Counted from the stretch's first letter, positions 1-8,275 are shown. The stretch: 59,640 bases of DNA from Clostridium sp. CF012 (GCF_018861755.1 NZ_JAHLEF010000030.1:1-59640), one strand, 5' to 3'. Made by a program: numbers and translations. The notes: generated by a model from the sequence alone, not told the origin.

Positions 1-19
1 CTTAATTATAAAAATATAA

Positions 20-62
20 AGCATGAGATATCCAAAAATATGGATATCTCATGCTTTTTTTG
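20..62. terminator. Hairpin terminator, probably bidirectional
   Basis: A perfect 15-bp inverted repeat (arms 20-34 and 41-55, loop 35-40) is followed by a run of T on the plus strand and preceded by an A-rich stretch. This is the form of a rho-independent terminator readable from both sides. It separates the DUF3006/hydrolase pair from whatever lies to the left of the window. Confidence 0.85.
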
Positions 63-131
63 TTCAAATTAGGAACCCAGTTGAAAAAACAACCATTTTT
101 TCAGTGGCCTCCTATTACCCCGAGGTTAATT

Positions 132-343
132 TTATTCCCATAAATCTTCAGTTAATTTTTCAATTTCTCTATGCCTTTTTTCAGTTTCTATTATATCAAT
201 AGTAATGGCATCATTAATTATATTAAGTACATCTCCGTCCTTAGCCCAGTAGGAATTTTATCTTTAGGTATATCTATCATTGACCTGTCCTCTTTTTCAC
301 ATACTGCATAAGATCCTTCAAATCTATCAATAATGATTTTCAT
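132..343 (-). pseudogene. DUF3006 family protein, frameshifted
   Basis: An ATG at 341-343 lies 7 nt after an AGGAGG (351-356 on the complement) and opens with MKIIIDRFEGSYAVCEKED, typical of the small DUF3006 family. After residue 32 (IPTG) the frame breaks at a short G run (CCC at 245-247 on the plus strand). Shifting one base restores AKDGDVLNIINDAITIDIIE and a C-terminal helix ending at 132. Restored length would be about 70 aa, the usual family size. DUF3006 genes often sit directly beside ComEC-like secreted metallo-hydrolases, as here. One missing G in a homopolymer could be a real mutation or a sequencing error. Confidence 0.75.
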
Positions 344-445
344 TTTATGTCCTCCTATTATGGTGGTCCGCAAACGCTACATGGGTCATACCCTGAATTT
401 CAGCTTCTTCTTGTTGAACCTTGAGCTGTTATGCTGTTTAAACTC

Positions 446-1621
446 TTACATACGCTTCTTTTTTGGTTTACTTACAATCTTCTTATCTACAACAATAGGT
501 TTCTTAGTTACAGTTACTGATTTTTTAGTTATAGGTTTCTTAATTATAGGTACTTCTTTCTTGATTATTGGTTTCTTAATTATAGGTACTGGTTTCTTAA
601 TTTTAGAGCCTATATTATAGCTCCCTACCTTTTTATCAAACGTTATTGTTTTTCCATTAGATGTGACTATAATAGTTCCTACTTCATCAGTTCTATAAAC
701 ATGTATGTTTTTAGATTTTAACAAAGTCATTGTTTCCTTATGCGGATGACCATAGCTATTTTCTTTGCCACATGAAATTATTGCATACTTAGGATTTACT
801 TTTGATAGGAAATCACTGGAGGTTGATTTATTACTACCATGATTCCCTATTTTAATTACATCTGCTGAAATATCTAATTGATTTTGAAGTATTTGTGCTT
901 CTGATATATGCTCAGCATCACCAATGAATATAAATCTTGAGTTGCCGAATTTAAGCTTAGTGACTATTGAATAATTATTATCATTGTCATATTTTTCTGC
1001 ATTAGGAGCTATAATATTACATTCAGCATTACCTATCTTGAACGTTTCCCCTACCTTTGGTACAGATACTTTCATATTTTTATTCTTAATTGCTAATACT
1101 ACATCTTTAAATGTTTCAGTTGTTTCAGTTGTTTTAGTTGTTATAGGCATGTAAATTTTACCTACACTAAAAGTATTAATTACTGTGTCAAGCCCTCCAA
1201 TGTGGTCTTCGTCTAAATGAGTACCTATCAATACATCAATCTTTTTAACGCCTTTCTTTCTTAGATAGGCTACTACTAATTTATCATCGGCATTATTTCC
1301 TGCATCAATAAGCATATTTTGAGTACCTTGTTGAATAAGTATTGAATCAGCTTGACCTACGTCGATATAATGTACTTTTAGTTCTCCTTTAACTTCTGTT
1401 TTAGAAGTATTTACTGCTATGGTTTCATTACTATTACTTTCTTTTTCAACTTCTTTCTTAGACGTTTCAGTCTTAGTGGTAGTTGTAGCTACAATTTTAG
1501 CATTAGCTTCAACCTTTGCCTTGTCTTTACTGCACCCAGTAATCATGCCTATAACTATCGCGATAGCAATTAGCCAAGAGTACCCCTTTTTATAAAACTT
1601 ACTTTTAGGTTTAATTTTCAA
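446..1621 (-). CDS. ComEC/Rec2-like secreted metallo-beta-lactamase-fold hydrolase (lipoprotein)
   Basis: The 391-aa protein starts at a TTG preceded by a GGGGGG Shine-Dalgarno. Residues about 12-30 form a signal peptide ending in a lipobox-like ITGC, so it is probably a lipoprotein outside the cell. The catalytic domain (about 80-330) begins VHYIDVGQADSILI and carries the metal motif THLDEDHIGG, then GNHGSNKS and SCGKENSYGHPH, the signatures of the free-standing ComEC C-terminal hydrolase family (often called competence-related nucleases). The last 50 residues are a low-complexity KKP/IIKK repeat, highly basic and unlike the rest; it could bind wall polymers or nucleic acid (inference). The DUF3006 remnant lies just downstream. 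Confidence 0.85.
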   Translation of the reverse strand: MKIKPKSKFYKKGYSWLIAIAIVIGMITGCSKDKAKVEANAKIVATTTTKTETSKKEVEKESNSNETIAVNTSKTEVKGELKVHYIDVGQADSILIQQGTQNMLIDAGNNADDKLVVAYLRKKGVKKIDVLIGTHLDEDHIGGLDTVINTFSVGKIYMPITTKTTETTETFKDVVLAIKNKNMKVSVPKVGETFKIGNAECNIIAPNAEKYDNDNNYSIVTKLKFGNSRFIFIGDAEHISEAQILQNQLDISADVIKIGNHGSNKSTSSDFLSKVNPKYAIISCGKENSYGHPHKETMTLLKSKNIHVYRTDEVGTIIVTSNGKTITFDKKVGSYNIGSKIKKPVPIIKKPIIKKEVPIIKKPITKKSVTVTKKPIVVDKKIVSKPKKKRM

Positions 1622-1650
1622 AACGATTCCCCCCTATAATTCAATTTCTA

Positions 1651-1860
1651 TTGGATTGTACCATATTAGGCATAATCATACAATTATTAAAAAATCTATG
1701 TAGTACTCAACAGCCAGAAAGCAAATCTGAATATCGTGGCGGTGTTATCTACAAACGAGATAGAACTAACACTATGTTAGTAATAAAATGTTCCATTTGC
1801 AAAGATGTTAACAGAAAAATAGTGTATGGAAGTTGGTCGGCATGGTATTCTGAATCTTAA
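1651..1860 (+). other. Possible small gene remnant with a CxxC pair
   Basis: An open frame of 69 codons runs from TTG at 1651, without a recognisable ribosome binding site. The second half (VIKCSICKDVNRKIVYGSW) has a CSIC pair and looks more protein-like than the first half, so it may be the 3' end of a truncated gene. I do not recognise the family. It may not be expressed. Confidence 0.2.
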
Positions 1861-1974
1861 AATAAATATATAAAAAAATAAATAAAAATGCCTGAAGTTA
1901 GCATTTATAGTTGCTTTTTATTCTTTACTTTTAGCCATTCTTAACACCTGATCACCTATTTTTATAAATATTAT

Positions 1975-2519
1975 CTATGAATTCTTAATTTTAGCAGTTC
2001 TCCAATATTTCTTCTCTAATTGTACTTTATTAAATTGTTCTTCAGATATAATTGCAAGGTTGCTTCCTGAAATATTTTCATTTTCATAAAGAGCGGCATA
2101 TATTGTTAACATTAGTTCTGCATTCTTTTCTAATATATCATCTTTTCATTTTCAAAATAAACATCTATTCCCAAATTTTCAAGTTCATTCAATGCCTTGA
2201 GTGTATCTAAGGTATTTCTTCCAAAACGACTAATTGATTTTGTAAGAATTATATCAATTTTGCCACTATTACAATCTAAAATCATTCTTTAAAACTCTTT
2301 TCTCTTACTTCTGTTTCTTCCAGAAACTTTATCTGCATAGACTCCAGCAAATTCCCAATTTATATTTTTCTTAATTTCATTTTCATAATATGATACTTGA
2401 TTATCTAGACTATATAGTTGATTTTCATTTGAAGTACTTATACTACAGTATGCAGCCACTTTTAATACTTTAAATTGTGGTATTGTATTAAAGTTTATTA
2501 TTTGTTTTATTATTCTCAT
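1975..2519 (-). pseudogene. Serine site-specific recombinase, decayed
   Basis: From ATG at 2517-2519 the reading frame gives a resolvase N-terminal domain: VAAYCSISTSNENQLYSLD (catalytic Ser), then WEFAGVYADKVSGRNRSKRKEF. A TAA at about 2289 interrupts it, after which the same frame continues RMILDCNSGKIDIILTKSIS and RFGRNTLDTLKALNELENLG. A frameshift near 2145 and an apparent internal deletion follow, ending with ENISGSNLAIISEEQFNKVQ and a stop at 1975. Three lesions make it non-functional. Its ATG overlaps the stop of the upstream partner gene (ATGA), so the pair was once translationally coupled. It is probably the relic of an integrated element. Confidence 0.85.
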
Positions 2520-2857
2520 ATAGCTTTTGTTAATCTAATTCTCTGCACTTCCTTAAATAAATCTTCATCAATGATTTTTGCATAATATTCATCGCCTATA
2601 TAACGTTCATAAGAAAGTATCTTTGATATGGCCTGCTTTCCCCATTTAGGATTATTATAAGGTGAAGGAACGCTACACTCTTCAAGCCTGGATGAGATAC
2701 TTCCCATACTTTCTCCATCAGCATATAGTTCGTATATTAATTTAACAGCCATAGCCTGTAGTTCATTTATTTCAATTCTATTTGTAAATCCTCTATTATA
2801 TCCAAAAGCAATTCTTTTTTTAATTTTTTTATCCACGTTATCTATCCCCTTATTCAT
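2516..2857 (-). CDS. Small recombinase-domain protein coupled to the broken serine recombinase
   Basis: The 113-aa product has the helix-rich pattern of the Recombinase domain that follows the resolvase domain in large serine recombinases: FGYNRGF, ELQAMAVKLIYELYADGESM, then NPKWGKQAISKILSYERYIG. It lacks a catalytic domain. Clostridial elements often carry such a short gene immediately before a full recombinase, with a 4-bp stop/start overlap as seen here at 2516-2519. Translation may begin at GTG 2836, which has an AAGGGG upstream, rather than at 2857. With its partner destroyed the gene is probably a relic. Confidence 0.6.
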   Translation of the reverse strand: MNKGIDNVDKKIKKRIAFGYNRGFTNRIEINELQAMAVKLIYELYADGESMGSISSRLEECSVPSPYNNPKWGKQAISKILSYERYIGDEYYAKIIDEDLFKEVQRIRLTKAI

Positions 2858-2916
2858 TATAGATACAATTCCTATCTATAATTTTATTACCACATATTTT
2901 CTTATAAAAATCAAAA

Positions 2917-2956
2917 ACAGATTACTGCTAAAAATCAGCAATAATCTGTTCTTTAA
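2917..2956. terminator. Hairpin between recombinase relic and repeat
   Basis: Inverted repeat AACAGATTA.TGCT / AGCA.TAATCTGTT with a 7-nt loop, then TTCTTT. It lies upstream of the recombinase pair and just before the 29-bp repeat at 2983. It is a plausible terminator. Confidence 0.5.
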
Positions 2957-2982
2957 ATTAATCTGTCTTCTTATCTTGAGAC

Positions 2983-3011
2983 GATTAGGCTAAATATTTT
3001 AATACAATTTA
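2983..3011. repeat. 29-bp direct repeat, left copy
   Basis: Identical 29 bp to 5102-5130 (begins GATTAGGCTAAATATTTTAA). The two copies enclose the winged-helix fragment, the VOC gene, the WYL regulator and the transfer-protein fragment, a 2.1-kb block. This looks like a duplicated target or attachment site. Confidence 0.75.
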
Positions 3012-3135
3012 TCAGAAAGTAAGTGTTCTTACTATTCGTCGCGTCTACATTGGATTAGAACAAGAGGGCTTTATTACAAGTGGTAGCGAATATTTAACTC
3101 AGAATGGTAAAAAGTTTCCCCCATTTTCTTTGTGA
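3012..3135 (+). pseudogene. Winged-helix-type fragment, N-terminus missing
   Basis: Directly after the 29-bp repeat the plus strand reads SVLTIRRVYIGLEQEGFITS and GSEYLTQNGKKF before a stop at 3133-3135. The TIRRVYIGLEQEGFI stretch resembles the recognition helix and wing of GntR/ArsR-like regulators. There is no start codon, so the upstream part was lost at the repeat. Family assignment is weak. Confidence 0.3.
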
Positions 3136-3163
3136 AAATATCATTTGAATAGGAAATAAAGTT

Positions 3164-3211
3164 TCAGCATGAATCTCACATTTAAAATGTGTAGCATGCT
3201 GATTTTTTTTT
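3164..3211 (+). terminator. Rho-independent terminator
   Basis: Nested inverted repeat TCAGCATG...CATGCTGA with inner CACATTT/AAATGTG, followed by nine T. It overlaps the stop codon of the VOC gene on the other strand. A related hairpin follows the WYL regulator at 4721. Confidence 0.7.
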
Positions 3212-3659
3212 ATTTCAATCTATTATCAAACATTAGTTGAATTTGAATACCAAAAGGATCTTCAATAATCCCGTATGCTTTACTAAACACATTATTAGAT
3301 AATGGAACGATGATTCTAATTCTGTTATCTGTAATTAAGCTATTATAAAAATGTTCAATTTCGTTTAAGTCAGCACTTTGAATACATAATGATGTGTTAT
3401 TACCAACTTTATATTTTTCATTACTATCCATTGTATTTTCTGCAATCATTATTTTAGTTTTTCCAATTGCTAAAATAGAGTGAGAGATATAATTTTTATT
3501 TTCATCAGTAATCTGTATTGTATTATCTCGTTTTCCCATATCTTGGTATGTAACCAGTAATAATTCCTCTGCATTGAAATGTTTTTTATAGAAATTTATA
3601 GCTTCTTGTGCTTTCCCATTTATTGAAAGAAAAATAGCAATTTCTAGTGTTTTACTCAT
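3210..3659 (-). CDS. VOC superfamily (PhnB/YjdN-like) protein
   Basis: The 149-aa protein has the vicinal-oxygen-chelate layout of the PhnB/3-demethylubiquinone methyltransferase-like group: AIFLSINGKAQEAINFYKKH at the N-terminus, a central ISHSILAIGKTKIMIAENT, and the closing motif AYGIIEDPFGIQIQLMFDNR. Members bind small molecules, and some act as resistance or detoxification proteins; the substrate cannot be told here. Its start lies about 120 bp from the divergent WYL regulator, with a palindromic operator between them, so it may be the regulator's target. Confidence 0.75.
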   Translation of the reverse strand: MSKTLEIAIFLSINGKAQEAINFYKKHFNAEELLLVTYQDMGKRDNTIQITDENKNYISHSILAIGKTKIMIAENTMDSNEKYKVGNNTSLCIQSADLNEIEHFYNSLITDNRIRIIVPLSNNVFSKAYGIIEDPFGIQIQLMFDNRLK

Positions 3660-3710
3660 AGTATCAATCTCCTTTTTTATAGTAATTCTCAGGCATATAT
3701 TATATATATA

Positions 3711-3739
3711 TTGATGTATTGCCTTAAATTTATTATAAT
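3711..3739 (+). promoter_or_regulatory. Promoter of the WYL regulator
   Basis: TTGATG (3711-3716), 17-bp spacer, TATAAT (3734-3739). This is a near-consensus vegetative promoter pointing at the regulator. Transcription should start around 3746, inside the palindrome that follows. Confidence 0.75.
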
Positions 3740-3740
3740 A

Positions 3741-3771
3741 TTTAAAGGTATCAAAACATGATACCTTTAAA
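3741..3771. promoter_or_regulatory. 12-bp perfect palindrome, probable operator
   Basis: TTTAAAGGTATC (3741-3752), 7-bp spacer, GATACCTTTAAA (3760-3771). It sits two bases after the -10 box and covers the predicted transcription start, between two divergent genes. This is a classic place for an autoregulatory operator of the WYL protein (inference). Confidence 0.65.
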
Positions 3772-3781
3772 GGAGGATTGT

Positions 3782-4720
3782 ATGAAAAAATCAGAAAGAT
3801 TAAATGACATGATAAGATACTTAAATAGTCGAGAATTCTTTAATTTGGGTGATTTAATGGATAGATATAATATTTCAAAAAGTACAGCTTTGCGTGATAT
3901 TAGTTCATTGGAACAATTAGGTATGCCTATTTTTTCAGAGTATGGTAGATATGGAAGATATGGTATCTTAAAACACAGGTTATTATCACCTATTAATTTT
4001 ACTCTTGATGAAGTGTATGCTTTATATTTTGCAATGTTGACGTTAGAGTCTTATCAATCTACACCATTCCATTTAAGTGTTAATAAACTAAATGAAAAAT
4101 TTGAAAACTGTCTTTCTAAAGTACAAATAAAACAAATTCATCAGATGAAAAAAGTTTTACAATTTGAAGCTTATCAACATAATAATGTTAGTCAGTTTTT
4201 AGATACAATTTTACAAAGTATTCTTAATGAAATTAGTTGTAAGATTCAATACTTAAAAAATAACAAACAGGTAATTTACCATATTCAGTTTTTTAAAATT
4301 TCTGCTAAGTTTGGACAGTGGTATGCTACTGGAATAGAGATGAATACAAATAAATATAAAGTTTTAAGATGTGATAGAATGACTTTGTTAGAATTTCGTA
4401 ATGATAAATCACAATTCTCTGTTGAAGAACTCATCAACCGTTCTTTAGAATTTTATCAATCTGAAAAAAGTATTGAGTTTGAAGTGGAAATTTTAAAACA
4501 TGCAAAGGATATTTTTTATAAAGAGCAATATCCATCAATGAAAATAGAAAGTGGAACTAAGACACTTATAAAAGGGTTCTATAATTTAGGCGAAGAAGCA
4601 TTTATTGCAAATTATTTTATTAGATATGGTAATTCCATCGTATCAGTAAAACCTGAATCGCTAAAACACCTTATTCAAGAAAAAATAGAGAATCTATTAA
4701 ATTATTATCAAAAATTATAA
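3782..4720 (+). CDS. WYL-domain transcriptional regulator (YafY/YobV type)
   Basis: Start chosen at ATG 3782 because AGGAGG lies at 3771-3776; an upstream in-frame ATG at 3758 is inside the operator and lacks a site. The N-terminal winged helix (KKSERLNDMIRYLNSREFFN, STALRDISSLEQLGMPIFSE) is that of DeoR-like/HTH_11 regulators. It is followed by the glycine-tyrosine turn GRYGRYGILKHRLL and an alpha/beta ligand-sensing WYL region with FGQWYATGIEMNTNKYKVLR. The 312 aa match the family. It probably controls itself and the divergent VOC gene. Confidence 0.85.
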   Translation: MKKSERLNDMIRYLNSREFFNLGDLMDRYNISKSTALRDISSLEQLGMPIFSEYGRYGRYGILKHRLLSPINFTLDEVYALYFAMLTLESYQSTPFHLSVNKLNEKFENCLSKVQIKQIHQMKKVLQFEAYQHNNVSQFLDTILQSILNEISCKIQYLKNNKQVIYHIQFFKISAKFGQWYATGIEMNTNKYKVLRCDRMTLLEFRNDKSQFSVEELINRSLEFYQSEKSIEFEVEILKHAKDIFYKEQYPSMKIESGTKTLIKGFYNLGEEAFIANYFIRYGNSIVSVKPESLKHLIQEKIENLLNYYQKL

Positions 4721-4768
4721 ATCAGAATGCAAATCACATTACTGTGAAGCATGCTGATTTCTTTTTTT
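4721..4768 (+). terminator. Terminator after the WYL regulator
   Basis: ATCAGAATGC...GCATGCTGAT with inner CACA/TGTG pairing, then a T-rich tract. It starts right after the regulator's stop codon and resembles the hairpin at 3164. Confidence 0.65.
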
Positions 4769-4925
4769 ATTTTGCAATTAACCAATTATTTTGTTTTTTT
4801 AAGGTTAATTCATATTGTAAAATTTGTTTGCCTTTCGTTTGTTGCTCGAGATATTTAACTGCGACCCAGACCTTAATTTGATTCCCTTGCTTCTGATAGA
4901 CAAGACTAGCCGTAGCAATGTTCAA
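4767..4925 (-). pseudogene. C-terminal fragment, possibly of a TcpC-like conjugation protein
   Basis: Minus-strand residues ATASLVYQKQGNQIKVWVAV, KYLEQQTKGKQILQYELTLK and NNWLIAK form a beta-rich tail similar in pattern to NTF2-like conjugal transfer proteins (TcpC). The 5' side runs straight into an IS-end-like sequence (GTGCACTTTTTA), so the gene was cut there. The family call is tentative. Confidence 0.3.
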
Positions 4926-5097
4926 TAAAAAGTGCACACCCCTGAGTTCAAAATCCATAGGGGTGTGCATTTATTTAAATTCAATCCAAACTTTTGTGCT
5001 TTCAAACTCAATTTTCGCACTTCATTTTACCCCAAAAACAACGAAAACCCCTGAATTCAAGGGTTTTCCATTGTATCAAAATTGTTGTTTATGTATG
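4921..5097 (-). repeat. Composite repeat copy 1: IS-end-like inverted repeat plus terminator
   Basis: The first part is the inverted repeat TGCACACCCC (4933-4942) / GGGGTGTGCA (4960-4969). The second (5032-5097) is a conserved 66-bp block with the hairpin AAAACCCCTGAATTC / AAGGGTTTT, which on the minus strand is followed by GTTGTTTTTGG, a good terminator. Related copies lie at 10019-10213 and 15849-16014. All three lie downstream of minus-strand genes, here the permease. Confidence 0.7.
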
Positions 5098-5101
5098 AGA
5101 T

Positions 5102-5130
5102 GATTAGGCTAAATATTTTAATACAATTTA
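5102..5130. repeat. 29-bp direct repeat, right copy
   Basis: Identical to 2983-3011; see that entry. Immediately after the terminator block of composite repeat copy 1. Confidence 0.75.
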
Positions 5131-5177
5131 GCGAGCTTTTCAAGAGGAATCTCAAATTTGATTGACGCTAAATTGTA
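5122..5177. repeat. 12-bp perfect inverted repeat
   Basis: TACAATTTAGCG (5122-5133) and CGCTAAATTGTA (5166-5177), 32 bp apart. The left arm overlaps the 29-bp direct repeat, so this may be one end of a small element. An IS-end-like GCTAAAAGGTGCACACCC follows at about 5187. Confidence 0.6.
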
Positions 5178-5387
5178 GGGGTTTCTGCTAAAAGGTGCAC
5201 ACCCATATATCCATATGTTATCACATACTGGGTGTGTTTTGATAGTAAGTTGATACTGATACGCATCTTAATAAATATTCTCTTTGAGTATAAAACATCC
5301 ATTTCTATTATCTACAATCTGATTACTTCAGTCACCGATTCATCATGACAATGGACTGTTGGTTGAATCATGATTTGATGAGGGTTT

Positions 5388-6626
5388 TTATCCGATCTGG
5401 TTATCACGTCTAGACCTTATAAAGGTATAAAGGATTGCACCGTTTATAAGGATGACTCTAAGGATCTCAGATACATTTGATGGAAATAGCGCTGGAATCG
5501 AAATAATATTAAAACCTTGTAGGACTATGATTCCAAGAAGTGCGTTTCGCACTGTTGCTTTACTAATTGTAGCACCGCCAACAACCAGTGCAGACACGGC
5601 GAATACTCCAATACCTATGTGAGAACCATAGGTGCTAAAATTACCGGTATTTTGCAATAAGATTATTTGCCCCCATGCCGCCACAATAGTGGAAATGGTA
5701 ATCGCAGTGATTCTGACTTTTGAGATTTGCCCTTCAGAATCTATGGAATTTTGCTGCTTCGAAGATAATTGAGTGAAATCCTGCCCAATCCTGCTGCGAG
5801 TAATCATTAGGCTGAAAACTGCAACGGCACAAATGAGGACACCTGTTATCACGGGGAACTCTATATTTTTAAGTTGCTTGATCTCATTTGGAAGGACATC
5901 AGCATACATAATCAAGGAACTCATGAGAATGACTACAGTGACTAGGGCTATTCTGGTGTAACCTGTCTTCTTGTCAAAGTGGGCATCCTTTTTCATCAAA
6001 TGATAAATGGTGAATCCGAGAAAGAGAATCCCTACGATGATGAGAAGTAAGAAGAACTGGACTTGCAGTAGTCCATCAACAGAATGCAAAAGTGTGCCTT
6101 TTAGGTTAATTGTGTTTTTAAGACCTACGCCGCCGCTTAACAAAAGCTCAGGGGAAGTTATTGGAATAACAGACCCCATGAGAGCAAGTACGATGAACAT
6201 GTATATGCCATTTCCTAAATAACCAACAAACCATGAGGCAATCATCTCGTGACCACGGGTCTTATTGAGCAGCATCCCTGTTAGAATGCCAAATAAAACG
6301 GCAAAGAGGGTGGCAAAAACAGCTGCAGTCAGGAAGCCTAAAATCCCCGACAACTCCCAGTTCACAGCCATGATGACGCCGAGCTGACCGGCAATTGCTC
6401 CAATGACAATACTGAAGTTAAAGCCCATACCCACTATTACTGGTATGAGTAGAGAGAGGACAAGGAGAGAGTAGCCAGTAAAACTCTGTACAAGTGCATT
6501 CATCATGTTATAGGGCGTTTCTTTTGATATGAAAATCCCAAGTACTACAAAAACAGCGAAGAATAAGGTCACATTATTTCTAAGTAGAAAATTCTTTTCT
6601 TTTTTCTTTTCTGAACTTATTTTCAT
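5388..6626 (-). CDS. ABC transporter permease, RbsC/BPD_transp_2 family (orphan)
   Basis: The 412-aa, highly hydrophobic protein has about ten membrane segments. The pattern GMGFNFSIVIGAIAGQLGVI matches the conserved region of ribose/nucleoside/branched-chain-type permeases, normally the membrane part of a sugar or nucleoside importer. A GAAAGGTGG ribosome binding site precedes the ATG at 6626. No ATP-binding or solute-binding partner is adjacent, which such a permease needs; upstream is mobile-element debris, so it may be the surviving piece of a larger operon. Downstream is the terminator of composite repeat copy 1. Substrate unknown. Confidence 0.75.
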   Translation of the reverse strand: MKISSEKKKEKNFLLRNNVTLFFAVFVVLGIFISKETPYNMMNALVQSFTGYSLLVLSLLIPVIVGMGFNFSIVIGAIAGQLGVIMAVNWELSGILGFLTAAVFATLFAVLFGILTGMLLNKTRGHEMIASWFVGYLGNGIYMFIVLALMGSVIPITSPELLLSGGVGLKNTINLKGTLLHSVDGLLQVQFFLLLIIVGILFLGFTIYHLMKKDAHFDKKTGYTRIALVTVVILMSSLIMYADVLPNEIKQLKNIEFPVITGVLICAVAVFSLMITRSRIGQDFTQLSSKQQNSIDSEGQISKVRITAITISTIVAAWGQIILLQNTGNFSTYGSHIGIGVFAVSALVVGGATISKATVRNALLGIIVLQGFNIISIPALFPSNVSEILRVILINGAILYTFIRSRRDNQIG

Positions 6627-7151
6627 AAAAATCCACCTTTCTATTTTTATATTTATTTACCATTTAAATTTAACTCAAGATATTATATCTCCAAAAATGG
6701 CCCTATTATAAAAATTATGCCACCCCCTATAAAAATAGACCCTATATTAAATGAGTATGTATAATTGTGTTAATTAGAATCTAATTACATATATCTCTAT
6801 ATTCTCCACATTGTTTAAATATACCTTTAATTTGTCATAAAGTCTTTTATAACAGCTATGAACCTTGTGGGTTTTGTTCATCCGCTAAAAAGTGCACAAC
6901 CATATAAAACTGCTCCATCTACTACTCGTTTCATGTGCATGAACATGTTATACTTGAATAAAAAATAATTTATTATCCTAAAAGTTTTATTTGCTATCTA
7001 TTATTGCCTTCTCACTATCTAAGCCAGCTAAATAATTATCAAAATATGCAAATGTTGATTTCCTATATTCTATATTTTTACCTGCTAATTTTATTGATGA
7101 AATATATCCTTCTGTATATATCTTATTTATATAACTAACACTTTTAAGAGT
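6627..7151. other. Gene-free stretch with IS-end-like sequence and coding debris
   Basis: AT-rich, no intact gene. At 6884-6903 is CCGCTAAAAAGTGCACAACC, the same IS-end-like motif found at 4926, 5187 and 10019. From about 7130 to 6990 the minus strand reads SYINKIYTEGYISSIKLAGK and a tail ending DSEKAIIDSK, probably part of a decayed gene I cannot place. Confidence 0.4.
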
Positions 7152-7350
7152 TTAGTATTTTGTCGGCAAAAATTCCTTTAAATATAATAAAATCACATTC
7201 TGTCCTGTACTAATAAATTCAAGTGAACTTAACGTCTTTAATTTCTTTTTGGCATCAACTGGTAAGTCTTCTACTACAAGATTTTCGATGTATTTTTTAT
7301 ATGGAAACTTAGCTATTCTAATTGTGTTTTGTTTGTTACTTTCCTGTGTT
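7152..7350 (-). pseudogene. IstB-like ATPase fragment (IS21 family)
   Basis: Minus-strand translation gives IAKFPYKKYIENLVVEDLPV then KKLKTLSSLEFISTGQNVIL, the N-terminal region of clostridial IstB helper ATPases just before the Walker A motif. It ends at LYLKEFLPTKY and stop (7152), so the nucleotide-binding domain is missing. The nearby GTGCAC(T)TTTTAGCGG motif may be this element's terminal repeat (inference). Confidence 0.65.
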
Positions 7351-7513
7351 AACGTTGCCAGCCTGCAATATCAAAAGCGTCCTGTTATCCATTTGAGGTA
7401 GTTTATCGACACCTATTCTTCCTTAATCATCCATTGGTACTTTAGTGACTCTGCTGCAACCATGTCAATATCCTTATTATTAAAGTATACGGCATTTCAT
7501 GAGAAGACAATTT
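7351..7513. other. Degenerate coding sequence upstream of IstB fragment
   Basis: Minus-strand pieces such as NNKDIDMVAAESLKYQWMIK are protein-like but interrupted by stops. No family recognised; probably decayed DNA between the IS remnant and the next gene. Confidence 0.3.
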
Positions 7514-8062
7514 CTATTTCCATATAGACCCTTGTGGAATTATTTTCATAAGGCATATCTCATCACCCATTTTTATACTTTTTAACAGTTCCACATCTAC
7601 TTTACACTCAAAGGCTTTTTCAAAAAGGACTTTACTATACCCAGTCGTGCATTGACACCAGGTATCGGTATCTAATCTATCCACATCTGCAAGCATTGGA
7701 CATGGGCAAAAAGGAAATTGCAGATATAGTTCTCCATTTGCACATGACAGTCCAGCTGCTTTTGCCTTGTCCGAATTTCCAAATTCATCCATACTCGAAG
7801 ATGATTCTACCAGCTCTTTCACCAGCGCTAATTTCTCATCCATTCCATATCCACACTGACAGTGCATTCTAATCTGTTTAACATCCGATTTATCAAAATG
7901 ATTTTCTAATCTCTTCATTGTAGACTTCACCCATGTCGGATTATCCTCTTTTCTAGCCACCTCATCTTTTCCATATACTATTTCTCTTGCCATTTTATCA
8001 TTGCTCGCGCTTTTGACAGCACCATAAATTACCTGTTCCTGAATTTCCCTTATATCAAACAT
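7514..8062 (-). CDS. Cysteine-rich protein of unknown function (DUF6144-like)
   Basis: The 182-aa protein has clustered cysteines: HCQCGYGM (about 85-92), SCANGELYLQFPFCPCPM (about 113-130) and WCQCTTGY (about 143-150), followed by VDVELLKSIKMGDEICLMKI. The last part resembles the sensor-like fold of V4R/heme-NO-binding-type and amino-thiazoline hydrolase-like families, where small molecules or metals are bound. The family name is from memory and uncertain. The next gene upstream, 210 bp away on the same strand, is an AraC/GyrI regulator, possibly a functional neighbour. Confidence 0.6.
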   Translation of the reverse strand: MFDIREIQEQVIYGAVKSASNDKMAREIVYGKDEVARKEDNPTWVKSTMKRLENHFDKSDVKQIRMHCQCGYGMDEKLALVKELVESSSSMDEFGNSDKAKAAGLSCANGELYLQFPFCPCPMLADVDRLDTDTWCQCTTGYSKVLFEKAFECKVDVELLKSIKMGDEICLMKIIPQGSIWK

Positions 8063-8275
8063 TTTAAAACCTCCATTTTTTTATTTAGCTGTGAATTGTG
8101 AATTTATAAAATCATAGTTAATCCAATCCCTCTGCTTATTATAATGATCGACATATGCACCGTTTTGTTTCTATTACATCAAAAACATAAAATAGACTCC
8201 TTTCAATCGAACTATATCCCTGTGACAGTTCTCATTATAGTAAGAATTCTATTTTTTTACTTCTGAATTCTTGCT

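Noticed and set aside
333-620. Plus-strand 95-codon open frame
   Set aside because: It lies antisense to the KKP-rich tail of the hydrolase gene; its hydrophobic repeats are the mirror of the lysine-rich repeats.
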